NCBI RefSeq assembly: GCF_033446685.1
Contig: NZ_JAWQLY010000003.1
Coordinates: 248,001-312,000, forward strand
Source: Modicisalibacter sp033446685
Lineage (GTDB): Bacteria > Pseudomonadota > Gammaproteobacteria > Pseudomonadales > Halomonadaceae
Direction of reading: 5' to 3'
Length of the DNA: 64,000 nt
Made by a program: the position numbers and the translations under genes. The notes below the pieces were generated by a model. The model made no database searches. It was not told where the DNA came from and saw nothing but the letters and a program-made list of their open reading frames with translations. Below, piece after piece: positions 21,037 to 31,431 of this stretch. The stretch's first letter is position 1. Each line of letters begins with the position of its first letter.

Positions 21037-22352
21037 GCCTCGTTCTCGGTGCCATCGCCGACGATTTCACCGGCGCGACGGACCTGGCCAACAACCTGGT
21101 GCGCGCCGGCATGCGCTGTCTCCAGACCATCGGCGTACCCGACACACCGCTCGATGCCGACGATGTCGACGCGGTGGTGGTGGCGCTCAAGTCGCGCTCC
21201 TGTGCGGTGGAGCAGGCCGTGGGCGATTCCCTGGCGGCGCTCGACTGGCTACAGGCGCAGGGCGCACGCCAGCTCTTCTTCAAGTACTGCTCGACGTTCG
21301 ATTCCACGCCACGGGGCAACATCGGGCCGGTCGCCGATGCGTTGCTGGAGCGTCTTTGGGCGACCCAGCAAGAGCGCTTGCAGGGCCGCCAGACGGTGAT
21401 GGTGCCGGCCTTTCCGGTCAATGGGCGCACCGTCTACCAGGGCCACCTGTTCGTCGGTGACCGGCTGCTCAACGACAGCGGCATGCAGCACCACCCGCTC
21501 AACCCGATGAGTGACGCCGACCTGGTGCGCGTACTGGCGCAGCAGACGCCGCATCCGGTCGGATTGCTGGCGCACGCCACGCTGGCTAAAGGAGCCGGGG
21601 CCGCCAAGGCGCGCCTGGCCGCGCTGCAAGGCGAAGGCATTCGGCACGTGATCTGCGACACCGTGGATGAACACGATCTGGACGTTCTCGCCGAGACGGT
21701 GGCCGATCTGGCACTGGTCACCGGCGGCTCGGGGCTGGGCCAGACCCTGCCGGAAACCTACCGCCGGCGCGGCTGGCTGGCACCGGTCGGCAATGCCGCC
21801 CGGCTGGCGGCGCCGAGCGGCGCGGCCCTGGTGCTGTCGGGCAGCTGCTCGCGGGCCACGCTGGGCCAGGCCGAGCACTTCCTGCGTTCGCATGAGGGCT
21901 ATGCGCTGGACCCGCTGGCGCTGGCCGACAGCGATGCCCAGATCGAGGAAGCGCTGGCTTTCGCCCGCGAGCGCCTGGGCGAGGCGACGCCGGTGCTGAT
22001 CTACGCCTCGGCGTCGCCCGAGCGGGTCGAGCGGACGCAGCAGCGCCTCGGCGCGGCCCGGGCCGGCGAGCTGGTCGAGCGGGCCATGGCCCGGCTGGCC
22101 CGCGAACTGGTCGGCAACGGCGTCGGACGGCTGGTGGTCGCCGGTGGCGAGACCTCCGGCGCGGTGGTCTCGGCACTGGGCGTGACGGAATTGCGTATCG
22201 GCGAGCAGATCGACCCCGGCGTGCCCTGGACGCAGACGCGGGTGGCCGGGCGCGCGGCGCCACTGTCGTTGGCGCTCAAGTCCGGCAACTTCGGGGGCGT
22301 CGATTTCTTCACCCGTGCCTTCGAGGCCCTCGGCCGAGGAGCGACGTCATGA
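21033..22352 (+). CDS. otnK: 3-oxo-tetronate kinase (DUF1537, OtnK)
   Basis: The 439-residue protein has both DUF1537 domains: the N-terminal IADDFTGATDLANNL with FKYCSTFDSTPRGNIGPV, and the C-terminal nucleotide-binding part LVVAGGETSGAVVSALGV ending LALKSGNFGGVDFF. It phosphorylates 3-oxo-tetronate at C4 with ATP, the step before OtnC. ATGA overlaps join it to ltnD and otnC. A second, diverged DUF1537 kinase sits at 31432-32772 in the opposite operon. Confidence 0.93.
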   Translation: MSLVLGAIADDFTGATDLANNLVRAGMRCLQTIGVPDTPLDADDVDAVVVALKSRSCAVEQAVGDSLAALDWLQAQGARQLFFKYCSTFDSTPRGNIGPVADALLERLWATQQERLQGRQTVMVPAFPVNGRTVYQGHLFVGDRLLNDSGMQHHPLNPMSDADLVRVLAQQTPHPVGLLAHATLAKGAGAAKARLAALQGEGIRHVICDTVDEHDLDVLAETVADLALVTGGSGLGQTLPETYRRRGWLAPVGNAARLAAPSGAALVLSGSCSRATLGQAEHFLRSHEGYALDPLALADSDAQIEEALAFARERLGEATPVLIYASASPERVERTQQRLGAARAGELVERAMARLARELVGNGVGRLVVAGGETSGAVVSALGVTELRIGEQIDPGVPWTQTRVAGRAAPLSLALKSGNFGGVDFFTRAFEALGRGATS

Positions 22353-22996
22353 GCCGCCACGACGACAACCGCCTGCGCGAGCAGATCGTCACCTACGCCA
22401 AGTCGCTGTTCGACCGCGGCCTGACCATGGGCTCGAGCGGCAACATCAGCGTGCGTCTCGATGACGGCGGCTGGCTGATGACACCCACCAACGCCTGCCT
22501 GGGACGGCTCGACCCGGCGCGCATCTCGCGGCTCGACCGCGAGGGCCGGCTGCTCGACGGCGACAAGGCCACCAAGGAAAGCTTCCTGCACATGGCGATG
22601 TACGCCGAGCGACCGCAGTCACAGGCCATCGTGCACCTGCATTCGACCCATTCGGTGGCGGTATCGTGCCTGCCGGATATCGACACCCACGACTGCATTC
22701 CGCCGCTCACCGCCTACTACGTGATGCGCGTCGGCCGCCTGCCGCTGGTGCCGTATCACCTGCCCGGCGATACCGCCCTGGGCGAGGCGGTGAAGGGCCT
22801 GGCCGGTCGCCACAGTGCGGTGCTGCTGGCCAATCACGGCCCCGTGGTGGCGGGCAAGTCGCTGGAGGCGGCGGTCTACGCCACCGAGGAGCTCGAGGAA
22901 ACCGCCAAGCTGTTCCTGCTGCTGCGCGGCCAGAACCCGCGCTGCCTGACGCCGGAACAGGTCGCCGAGCTCGAGGCGCGCTTCCCGCGCGACTGA
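22349..22996 (+). CDS. otnC: 3-oxo-tetronate 4-phosphate decarboxylase (class II aldolase family)
   Basis: The 215-residue protein is a zinc class II aldolase/adducin-type enzyme. Visible elements are GSSGNISVRLDDGGWLMTPTN near residue 30, the acidic TKESFLHMAMY, and zinc histidines in VHLHSTHSVAVS near 93 and LLANHGPVVAGK near 155. OtnC decarboxylates 3-oxo-tetronate 4-phosphate to dihydroxyacetone phosphate. It overlaps otnK by 4 bp and is followed after 30 bp by otnI. Confidence 0.92.
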   Translation: MSRHDDNRLREQIVTYAKSLFDRGLTMGSSGNISVRLDDGGWLMTPTNACLGRLDPARISRLDREGRLLDGDKATKESFLHMAMYAERPQSQAIVHLHSTHSVAVSCLPDIDTHDCIPPLTAYYVMRVGRLPLVPYHLPGDTALGEAVKGLAGRHSAVLLANHGPVVAGKSLEAAVYATEELEETAKLFLLLRGQNPRCLTPEQVAELEARFPRD

Positions 22997-23026
22997 ACCG
23001 ACAACGACAAGAGGCAAGACGACGTC

Positions 23027-23821
23027 ATGATCAAGCTGGCCGCCAACCTCAGCATGCTGTTCACCGAGCATGACTTTCTCGAGCGTTTCGCGGTGGCGGC
23101 GAAGGCCGGGTTCCGCGGCGTCGAGTACCTGTTCCCCTATGCCTATGCACCGCACGAGCTGCGCGCCGCTCTGGACGACAACGGCCTGCAGCAGGTGCTG
23201 TTCAACCTGCCACCGGGCGGCTGGGAGGCGGGCGAACGCGGCCTGGCCAGCCTGCCGGGACGCGAGGCCGAGTTCCGCGACAGCGTCCACGAGGCGCTGC
23301 GCTATGCCGAGGCGCTCGACTGCCCGCGGCTGCATGCCATGGCCGGCTTGCTGCCGGCGGAGGCCGACGCGGCGAGCCGTGAGGCGCACCTGGCGACCTA
23401 CATCGACAACCTGCGCTACGCCGCGGGGGAACTGGCCAGGGCCGGGCGGACGCTGCTCATCGAGCCCATCAACCTCCATGACATGCCGGGCTTCTTCCTC
23501 AACCGCCAAGCCCAGGCCCGCGAGGTGCTGGCCCGGGTCGGCGCCGACAACCTGCGCATCCAGTTCGACGTCTATCACTGCCAGATGACCGAGGGGAACC
23601 TGTTCGCCAATCTCGAGGCGCAGTTGCCCTACCTGGGGCATGTGCAGATCGCCGGCGTGCCGGGACGTCACGAGCCGGATGTCGGCGAGGTGAATTATCC
23701 GGCGGTGCTCGAGCGCCTGGCGACACTGGGCTACGACGGCTGGGTGGGCTGCGAATACAAGCCGGCGGCGGCTACCACCGCCGGACTGGGGTGGGGTGCG
23801 GCCTACGGGCTGCAGGCCTGA
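23027..23821 (+). CDS. otnI: 2-oxo-tetronate isomerase (hydroxypyruvate isomerase family)
   Basis: The 264-residue TIM-barrel protein begins KLAANLSMLFTEHDFLERF and carries the family blocks GFRGVEYLFPYAY near 30, LLIEPINLHDMPGFFL near 145 with the metal-binding glutamate, FDVYHCQM near 183 and VGCEYKPAAAT near 240. OtnI interconverts 2-oxo- and 3-oxo-tetronate, linking the dehydrogenases to OtnK. Alone the sequence could be called hydroxypyruvate isomerase; the operon favours OtnI. Confidence 0.9.
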   Translation: MIKLAANLSMLFTEHDFLERFAVAAKAGFRGVEYLFPYAYAPHELRAALDDNGLQQVLFNLPPGGWEAGERGLASLPGREAEFRDSVHEALRYAEALDCPRLHAMAGLLPAEADAASREAHLATYIDNLRYAAGELARAGRTLLIEPINLHDMPGFFLNRQAQAREVLARVGADNLRIQFDVYHCQMTEGNLFANLEAQLPYLGHVQIAGVPGRHEPDVGEVNYPAVLERLATLGYDGWVGCEYKPAAATTAGLGWGAAYGLQA

Positions 23822-23879
23822 CCCGACAAGCCTGATTCGACAAATGTAGTGACGCGACGAACAACGATAAGGAAGGACG

Positions 23880-24851
23880 ATGCACGTACTGATCACCGGC
23901 GCCGCCGGCTTTCTTGGCCAACGCCTGACCGGGGCGCTACTCGAGCGCGGCCAGGTCGACGGCAAGGCGCTGACGCGCCTGACGCTCGTCGACCAGATCG
24001 AGCCGGTAGCGCCGCCCCATGACACGATCCGGCTCGATTGCCGGGCCATGGACATCACCCGCCCCGGTGCGCTGGACAGCCTGCTCGGGGAGCGTCCCGA
24101 GGTCATCTATCACCTTGCCGCCGTGGTCAGCGCGGCGGCCGAGGCGGAGCTCGACCTGGGCATGACGGTCAACTTCGAGGCCACCCGTGCCCTGCTGGAA
24201 GGCTGCCGCGCGGCCGGGCTGGCCGAGACGCGCCTGATCATGGCCAGCTCGGTGGCCGTCTATGGCGGCGAGTTGCCGGACACGCTCGACGACATGACGG
24301 CGCTGACGCCGCAGAGCTCCTACGGCACCCAGAAGGCGATGTGCGAACTGCTCATCAATGACTACAGCCGCCGCGGCCTGATCGATGGCTGCGTGCTGCG
24401 CCTGCCGACCATCGTGGTGCGCCCCGGGCGGCCCAATGCCGCCGCGTCCAGCTTCGCGTCCAGCATCCTGCGCGAGCCGCTGGGCGGCGAGACGGCGCTC
24501 TGCCCGGTGCCCACCGATCTCGAGCTGTTCGTGATGTCGCCGGGGCGCGTCGTCGACGCGCTGCTGCATGCCGCGACGCTGCCGAGCGACGCGCTGGTGC
24601 CGTATCGCAGCATCATGCTGCCGGGACTGACCGTCAGCGTCGCCGCGATGCTCGAGGTGTTGCGCGACATAGGCGGGGAGGAGGCCCTGGCCCGCGTGCA
24701 GCACGCGCCCGAGCCACGCATCGAGGCCATCGTCGCCAGTTGGCCGGCGCGCTTCGAGACGCGCCGCGCTGAACGGCTCGGCTTCGTCGCCGATCGCGAC
24801 TTCCACGAGATCGTGCGCACCTTCGTCGCCGAACGGCAGGCCGCCCGATAA
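23880..24851 (+). CDS. denD: D-erythronate dehydrogenase (NAD-dependent epimerase family)
   Basis: The 323-residue short-chain protein has the GAAGFLGQRL nucleotide motif at 8-17, the HLAAVVS segment near 78, and the catalytic Ser-Tyr-x3-Lys (SSVAVYGG, then SSYGTQKAMCE near 145). DenD oxidises D-erythronate to 2-oxo-tetronate. With LtnD it lets the operon accept both threonate and erythronate. It follows otnI by 58 bp with an AAGGA Shine-Dalgarno. Confidence 0.9.
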   Translation: MHVLITGAAGFLGQRLTGALLERGQVDGKALTRLTLVDQIEPVAPPHDTIRLDCRAMDITRPGALDSLLGERPEVIYHLAAVVSAAAEAELDLGMTVNFEATRALLEGCRAAGLAETRLIMASSVAVYGGELPDTLDDMTALTPQSSYGTQKAMCELLINDYSRRGLIDGCVLRLPTIVVRPGRPNAAASSFASSILREPLGGETALCPVPTDLELFVMSPGRVVDALLHAATLPSDALVPYRSIMLPGLTVSVAAMLEVLRDIGGEEALARVQHAPEPRIEAIVASWPARFETRRAERLGFVADRDFHEIVRTFVAERQAAR

Positions 24852-24930
24852 CGATTCGACACTCATGACGGCTCAACCGGCGGCTCGGCCGCCACACCCA
24901 CGAAAGCGTAACTCGGAAGAGGAAACAACA

Positions 24931-25941
24931 ATGACAGCACGCTTTGCACGCACCGCGCTGAACGCCACCATCGGTCTTGCCGCAGCGGCACTGGCCACTA
25001 CCAGCTTGAGCGCCCTGGCGGCCCAGACCGTCACGGTCGGCCACACCACGTCGGACAACTCCCACTACTCGGTGGGCGTCGATGCCTTCAAGAAGACCCT
25101 GGAAGAACTTAGCGGCGGCGAGTTCGTCGTCGAGGAGCACCCCTCCGGCGCGCTGGGCGGCGAGCGCGCGATGATCGAGGGGCTGCAGATCGGCACCATC
25201 GATACCGTCATCACCTCCACCGGGCCGCTGGGCAACTTCGTCCCCGAGACCTACGTGCTCGACCTGCCGTTCCTGTTTGCCAACTACGACCAGGCGCGCT
25301 GTGTACTGGACGGCCCGATCGGCCAGGACCTGCTCGACAAGATCGGCCAGAACAACCTGGTCGGCCTGGCCTGGACCGAGAACGGCTTTCGTCACCTGAC
25401 CAACAGCCTGCGTGACGTTAAGACGCCCGAGGATGCGGCGGGCCTGAAGATCCGCACCATGGAGAACAAGATGCACATGGCCGCGTTCGAGGAAATGGAC
25501 GTGCATCCCACGCCGATGGCCTTCCCCGAGTTGTTCACCGCGCTCCAGCAGGGCACGGTCGACGGCCAGGAGAACCCCATCTCGGTGATCCTCACCAGCA
25601 ACCTGTGGGAAGTCCAGGATCACCTGTCACTGACCGGCCACGTCTATTCGCCGGCCGTCATGCTCGCCTCCCCGGTCCTGTGGGACGGCCTCAGCGAGGA
25701 GGAGAAGGGCTGGTTCAAGCAGGCCGCCAAGGCCGGTGCCGAGGCGACCCGCGCCGAGGTCTCGCGCCTCGAGACAGAGGGAGTCAAGGCGCTCAAGGAA
25801 AAGGGCATGACGGTGGTCGAGAACATCGACAAGTCGCAGTTCCAGGAGGCCGTCGAGCCGTCCTACTCGGTCTACACCGACCAGTACGGCAGCGAAATGC
25901 TCGACCGGGTTCGCAATAGCGAATGCCTGGCCAGCAGTTAA
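24931..25941 (+). CDS. dctP: TRAP transporter substrate-binding protein (DctP family), system 2
   Basis: The 336-residue protein has a signal peptide (cleavage after ALA near residue 32) and the DctP fold. The carboxylate-binding arginine lies in AAGLKIRTMENK near residue 177 and the family block TVDGQENPISVI near 215 is intact, unlike system 1. Its place inside the acid-sugar operon implies binding of threonate, erythronate, apionate or a relative. ATG 24931 has the Shine-Dalgarno GAAGAGGAAA. A hairpin separates it from dctQ. Confidence 0.93.
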   Translation: MTARFARTALNATIGLAAAALATTSLSALAAQTVTVGHTTSDNSHYSVGVDAFKKTLEELSGGEFVVEEHPSGALGGERAMIEGLQIGTIDTVITSTGPLGNFVPETYVLDLPFLFANYDQARCVLDGPIGQDLLDKIGQNNLVGLAWTENGFRHLTNSLRDVKTPEDAAGLKIRTMENKMHMAAFEEMDVHPTPMAFPELFTALQQGTVDGQENPISVILTSNLWEVQDHLSLTGHVYSPAVMLASPVLWDGLSEEEKGWFKQAAKAGAEATRAEVSRLETEGVKALKEKGMTVVENIDKSQFQEAVEPSYSVYTDQYGSEMLDRVRNSECLASS

Positions 25942-25962
25942 TCACGGCACTTTAGCAACCTC

Positions 25963-25986
25963 GCCACCCCCCGGTTAGGGGGTGGC
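25963..25986 (+). repeat. Intercistronic hairpin between dctP and dctQ (system 2)
   Basis: GCCACCCCC at 25963-25971 pairs with GGGGGTGGC at 25978-25986 around a 6-nt loop. No T run follows. It occupies the same place as the unrelated hairpin at 10380-10408 in the other TRAP operon. Confidence 0.75.
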
Positions 25987-26004
25987 CGACGCAAGGTGAC
26001 TGCC

Positions 26005-26634
26005 ATGCTGGAACTCTTTCTACGTTTCGAGCGCTTTACGTCGCGTGTCGCGCTGATCGTTGCCGTGCTGATGCTGGTCGTTTCGGTGGCGCTGGGCTTT
26101 TACCAGGTGCTGACGCGCTTCGTGTTCGATGCCCCGTCGACCTGGTCCGAGGTCATGTCGCGCTCGGCGATGATCTGGTGCGTCTTCCTGGGGGCGGCCG
26201 CCAGCTTCCGCGGTGGCTACATGATGGCGGTGGAAGTCATCTACAAGCTGGTGCCGGTCCGGGCGCTGGTGTGGCTCGAGCTTCTCGTTGCCCTATGTTG
26301 CCTCATCGTCCTGACGATTCTCGTCTACTTCGGCACGCTGATGACGATCCGGGTGAGCTCGCAGACCTTGTCGGGCATGGGCATCTCGATCGCCTGGGCG
26401 TATGCCGCCATCCCCGTGGGGGCGGCCTTCTCGGTGCTCGCGGTACTGGCACGCATCGCCGCTCAGGTGACCCGGCGCGAACCGATCGGCCCCGTAGAGG
26501 CCGAGACGCCACCCGAGGCGAAGTCGGAACCCTCTATCGTCCCCGCCAGCCAGGCGACGCGTAGCGACACGCTGCAGGACGCCGCCAGGCCAGCGGCGGC
26601 GCCGGCCAGCCTTACCGGGAGGGCGCGCTCATGA
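26005..26634 (+). CDS. dctQ: TRAP transporter small permease (DctQ family), system 2
   Basis: The 209-residue protein has four membrane segments with the DctQ pattern (TRFVFDAPSTWSEVMSRSAMIW near residue 40, SFRGGYMM near 70). After the last helix (about residue 155) comes a soluble tail of about 55 residues rich in Pro, Glu, Ser and Ala, absent from system 1. The ATG at 26005 has AAGGTG upstream; an in-frame GTG at 25996 is less likely. Its stop overlaps dctM (ATGA). Confidence 0.92.
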   Translation: MLELFLRFERFTSRVALIVAVLMLVVSVALGFYQVLTRFVFDAPSTWSEVMSRSAMIWCVFLGAAASFRGGYMMAVEVIYKLVPVRALVWLELLVALCCLIVLTILVYFGTLMTIRVSSQTLSGMGISIAWAYAAIPVGAAFSVLAVLARIAAQVTRREPIGPVEAETPPEAKSEPSIVPASQATRSDTLQDAARPAAAPASLTGRARS

Positions 26635-27905
26635 ACCTGGCCATCGGACTCTCGTTGATCATCCTGTTCGGCCTGGGTGTGCCCATCGCCATTTCCATCC
26701 TGCTGGCTTCGATCATCGGCATCGAGTTCTTCTCGCGGCTACCGCTGCTGATGGTGCCGCAGCAGATGTTCGTCGGCATCGACAACTTCCCGCTGATGGC
26801 GATCCCGTTCTTCATCCTGGCCGGCAACCTGATGGCGGCCGGCGGCATCTCGCAGCGCCTGGTGGATCTCGCCAAGTCGATCGTCGGTGGCCTGCAGGGC
26901 GGGCTGGCGATGACCTGCGTACTGACCTGCATGATGTTCGCCGCCGTCTCTGGGTCGAGCGTGGCGACGACGTTCGCCATCGGCTCGATCCTGATCCCGG
27001 CGATGGTCAAGCATGACTACCCGCGCCCGCTGGCGGCGTCGATCCAGGCCTCGTCCGCCGAACTGGGCGTGCTGATTCCGCCGTCGATACCGCTGATCCT
27101 GTATGGCGTCAGCACCGACACCTCGATCGGGCGGCTGTTCATCGCTGGCATCGGGCCGGGCCTGCTGATCGGCTGCTCGCTGCTGCTGTTCCTGTACCTG
27201 TTCTGCAAGGTACGCGGCTACGGCCTGCGCGACCGCGAGGAACGCGAGGACTTCACCACGGCCTTCCGGCGGGCCTGGGCGGCCATGCTGATGCCGGTGG
27301 TGGTGATCGGCGGCATTTATGGCGGGGTATTCACGCCCACCGAGGCGTCGGCGGTGGCGGTGGTGTATGCGCTGATCGTCGGCGGGCTGGTCTATCGCGA
27401 ACTGGGCTTCGACGACCTGTGGCCGATCTTCAAGCAGAGCGTGATCTCGACCACCACGATCATGCTGATCATCGCCGCGGCGACGCTGTTCAGTTTCCTG
27501 ATCAGTCGTTCGGGCCTGCCCTCGGACGTGGCGGCCTGGGTGACCCGGGTCTTCGATAGTCCGATCTCGTTCCTGCTGGCGGTCAATGTGATGCTGCTGG
27601 TGGTGGGCATGTTCGTCGAGACCTCCGCCGCCATTCTGGTGCTGGCGCCGATCTTCACGCCCATCGCCGTGCAATACGGTATCGACCCGGTGCACTTCGG
27701 CCTGATCGTGGTCGTCAACCTGGCGCTGGGCATGTTCACGCCACCGCTGGGCGTCAACCTGTTCGCCGCCTGTGCGGTGGCCAAGCTGTCCATCGACCAG
27801 CTGATCCCCTGGTTGCTGCGCTTCGTACTGGTGGTGCTGGCCTGCCTGATGGCGATCACCTACCTGCCCTGGATTTCGCTGGGCCTGGTCGACCTTCTTT
27901 ACTGA
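26631..27905 (+). CDS. dctM: TRAP transporter large permease (DctM family), system 2
   Basis: The 424-residue protein has about 12 helices and DctM signatures: MAIPFFILAGNLMAAGGISQRL near 60, FAAVSGSSVATTFAIGSIL near 105, SSAELGVLIPPSIPLILYG near 143 and LGMFTPPLGVNLFAACAV near 370. It is the Na+-coupled channel of the acid-sugar uptake system. It overlaps dctQ by 4 bp and is followed after 14 bp by the aldehyde dehydrogenase. Confidence 0.93.
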   Translation: MNLAIGLSLIILFGLGVPIAISILLASIIGIEFFSRLPLLMVPQQMFVGIDNFPLMAIPFFILAGNLMAAGGISQRLVDLAKSIVGGLQGGLAMTCVLTCMMFAAVSGSSVATTFAIGSILIPAMVKHDYPRPLAASIQASSAELGVLIPPSIPLILYGVSTDTSIGRLFIAGIGPGLLIGCSLLLFLYLFCKVRGYGLRDREEREDFTTAFRRAWAAMLMPVVVIGGIYGGVFTPTEASAVAVVYALIVGGLVYRELGFDDLWPIFKQSVISTTTIMLIIAAATLFSFLISRSGLPSDVAAWVTRVFDSPISFLLAVNVMLLVVGMFVETSAAILVLAPIFTPIAVQYGIDPVHFGLIVVVNLALGMFTPPLGVNLFAACAVAKLSIDQLIPWLLRFVLVVLACLMAITYLPWISLGLVDLLY

Positions 27906-27919
27906 GCGAGGAAACAACG

Positions 27920-29380
<1,461 letters not shown>

Positions 29381-29391
29381 GGATAACGACA

Positions 29392-30507
29392 ATGACCTAC
29401 AAGATTGTGGTGTTGCCGGGTGACGGGATCGGCCTCGAGGTCGTGCCGGAGGGGCTGCGCGTGCTGAAGGCGGCGGCCAAGCGCTTCGACCTGTCGCTGG
29501 AATTCGAGGCATTCGATTTCGCCAGCTGCGCCTATTACATGGCGCATGGCGACATGCTGCCGGACGACTGGTACGAGACGCTGATGCGCTTCGACGCCAT
29601 CTTCTTCGGTGCGGTGGGCTGGCCCGATACCGTGCCCGATCACGTCTCGGCGTGGGGCTCGCTGCTCAAGTTCCGGCGCGCCTTCGACCAGTACGTCAAC
29701 CTGCGCCCGTGCCGATTGATGCCGGGCATCGAGAGCCCGCTCAAGGGCCGCGGGCCGGGCGACATCGATTTCATGGTGGTGCGCGAGAACACCGAGGGCG
29801 AATACTCGCGCCTGGGCGGACGCGTGTTCGAGGGCACCGACCGCGAGGTGGTGCTGCAGGAAACCATCATGACCCGCACCGGGGTCGATCGGGTGCTCAA
29901 GTACGCCTTCGAGCTGGCAGCCACCCGCCCCCGTAAAAAGCTGACCTCGGCGACCAAGTCCAACGGTCTGTCGATCTCGATGCCGTACTGGAACGAGCGG
30001 GTCAAGGCGATGCAGGCGAACTACCCGGACGTCAACGTCGATCAGTTCCACATCGATATCCTCACCGCCAACTTCGTGCTGCATCCCGACTGGTTCGACG
30101 TGGTGGTGGCCAGCAACCTGTTCGGCGACATCCTCTCCGACCTGGGCCCGGCGTGCACCGGCACCATCGGCATCGCGCCGTCCGGCAACATCAATCCGAC
30201 CCGCGAATACCCCAGCCTGTTCGAGCCGGTCCACGGCAGCGCGCCGGACATCGCCGGCAAGGGCATCGCCAATCCCATCGGCCAGATCTGGTGCGGGGCG
30301 ATGATGCTCGAGCATCTCGGCGAGGTCGAGGCCGGCAAGGCCATCGTCAGCGCCATCGAGGCGGTCATGCAGCGCAGCGACCCGAGCGTGATCACCCCCG
30401 ACCTCAAGGGCAACGGCACGACCGAGACGCTGGGCCGCGCCATCGCCGAGGCGTTGACGGCGGGCGACGCGCAACCCCAGCCGGCCATCGAGGAGGAACG
30501 GGCATGA
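29392..30507 (+). CDS. ttuC: Tartrate dehydrogenase/decarboxylase-like enzyme (TtuC/YeaU family)
   Basis: The 371-residue protein belongs to the beta-decarboxylating dehydrogenases (isopropylmalate dehydrogenase fold). It shows VVLPGDGIGLEVVPEG at the start, the VVRENTEGEYSRLGGR block near residue 135, metal-site aspartates in ASNLFGDILSDLGPA near 250 and FEPVHGSAPDIAGKG near 285. TtuC-type enzymes act on tartrate and D-malate. In this operon it could handle a C4 dicarboxylate or a related hydroxy acid. It overlaps the next gene by 4 bp. Confidence 0.85.
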   Translation: MTYKIVVLPGDGIGLEVVPEGLRVLKAAAKRFDLSLEFEAFDFASCAYYMAHGDMLPDDWYETLMRFDAIFFGAVGWPDTVPDHVSAWGSLLKFRRAFDQYVNLRPCRLMPGIESPLKGRGPGDIDFMVVRENTEGEYSRLGGRVFEGTDREVVLQETIMTRTGVDRVLKYAFELAATRPRKKLTSATKSNGLSISMPYWNERVKAMQANYPDVNVDQFHIDILTANFVLHPDWFDVVVASNLFGDILSDLGPACTGTIGIAPSGNINPTREYPSLFEPVHGSAPDIAGKGIANPIGQIWCGAMMLEHLGEVEAGKAIVSAIEAVMQRSDPSVITPDLKGNGTTETLGRAIAEALTAGDAQPQPAIEEERA

Positions 30508-31385
30508 GCAAACCCTATCGCGTCGGCATGGTGGGCATCGGCCTTATGGGCCACGGCATCGCCACCAGCCTGCTGCGACACCAGCATGAGTTGTGCTTTC
30601 TCGATCATCCCGGCAACCAGCCGGTCGACGACCTGCTCGGCAAGGGCGCGGCGCTCAAGCGCAGCGCCCGCGAGGTCGCCGAGGCATCCGAGGTGGTGAT
30701 CCTGTGCGTGACCGGCACGCCGCAGGTGGAAAGCGTGCTGTTCGAGCCGGGTGGGGTGATCGAGGGGCTGGGCGCGGAAACCGTGGTCATCGACTGCTCC
30801 ACGGCGATTCCCAGTTCCACGCTGAAGATCGCCGAGCGGGTCGCCGCGGCCGGCGGTCAGTTCCTGGACGCCGCCATGACGCGCACCCCCAAGGAAGCCG
30901 CCGAGGGCCGGTTGAACCTGATCGTCGGGGCGCCGGACGAACTGTTCCGTGAGGTGCTTCCGCTGTTGCAGGACTTCGCCGAGAACATCACCCATGGCGG
31001 CCCGGTGGGCTCGGGCCACAAGCTCAAGCTGCTGCACAACTACGTGTCGCTGGGGTTCACCGCGGTGCTCGCCGAAGCCGCGTCGACGGCGCGCCATGCC
31101 GGGATCGCCGACGACGTGTTTCTCGAGGTGCTGGGCAACGGCGGGGGCGCCGGCGTCGTACTCGAGCGGCTGCGCCCGTTCATCGTCGCCGACGACCCGT
31201 CGGGGTTCCGCTTCAGTCTCGCCAACACCCTCAAGGACGTCGGCTATTACAACGCCATGGCCGAGGACGTGAAGGCGCCGCACCGCGTCGCCGGGGCCAT
31301 CGAGTCGCTGTACCGCGAAGTCAACGAGCAAGGCCATGGCGATCGGCTGGCGCCGGAGTTGATTCGTATCCTGGAGGAAATGTAG
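30504..31385 (+). CDS. Beta-hydroxyacid dehydrogenase with an atypical substrate loop
   Basis: The 293-residue protein has the family NAD(P) motif GIGLMGHGIATSLL near residue 11 and the catalytic lysine in GSGHKLKLLHNYVSLG near 175. The usual substrate loop DAxxSGG is replaced by LDAAMTRTPKEAAEG near residue 120. It may be a tartronate semialdehyde (2-hydroxy-3-oxopropionate) reductase, but the Arg-Thr loop is reminiscent of sulfolactaldehyde reductase YihU, so another acidic aldehyde is possible. It is the last gene of the operon, ending before a terminator hairpin. Confidence 0.8.
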   Translation: MSKPYRVGMVGIGLMGHGIATSLLRHQHELCFLDHPGNQPVDDLLGKGAALKRSAREVAEASEVVILCVTGTPQVESVLFEPGGVIEGLGAETVVIDCSTAIPSSTLKIAERVAAAGGQFLDAAMTRTPKEAAEGRLNLIVGAPDELFREVLPLLQDFAENITHGGPVGSGHKLKLLHNYVSLGFTAVLAEAASTARHAGIADDVFLEVLGNGGGAGVVLERLRPFIVADDPSGFRFSLANTLKDVGYYNAMAEDVKAPHRVAGAIESLYREVNEQGHGDRLAPELIRILEEM

Positions 31386-31395
31386 GAGGGTCTCG

Positions 31396-31420
31396 CCGAG
31401 ACGTCGGCTTGACGTCTCGG
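31396..31420. terminator. Bidirectional hairpin between the two convergent acid-sugar operons
   Basis: CCGAGACGTC at 31396-31405 pairs perfectly with GACGTCTCGG at 31411-31420 around GGCTT. It lies in the 46-bp gap between convergent stops. Confidence 0.75.
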
Positions 31421-31431
31421 TGTCGAAAACC

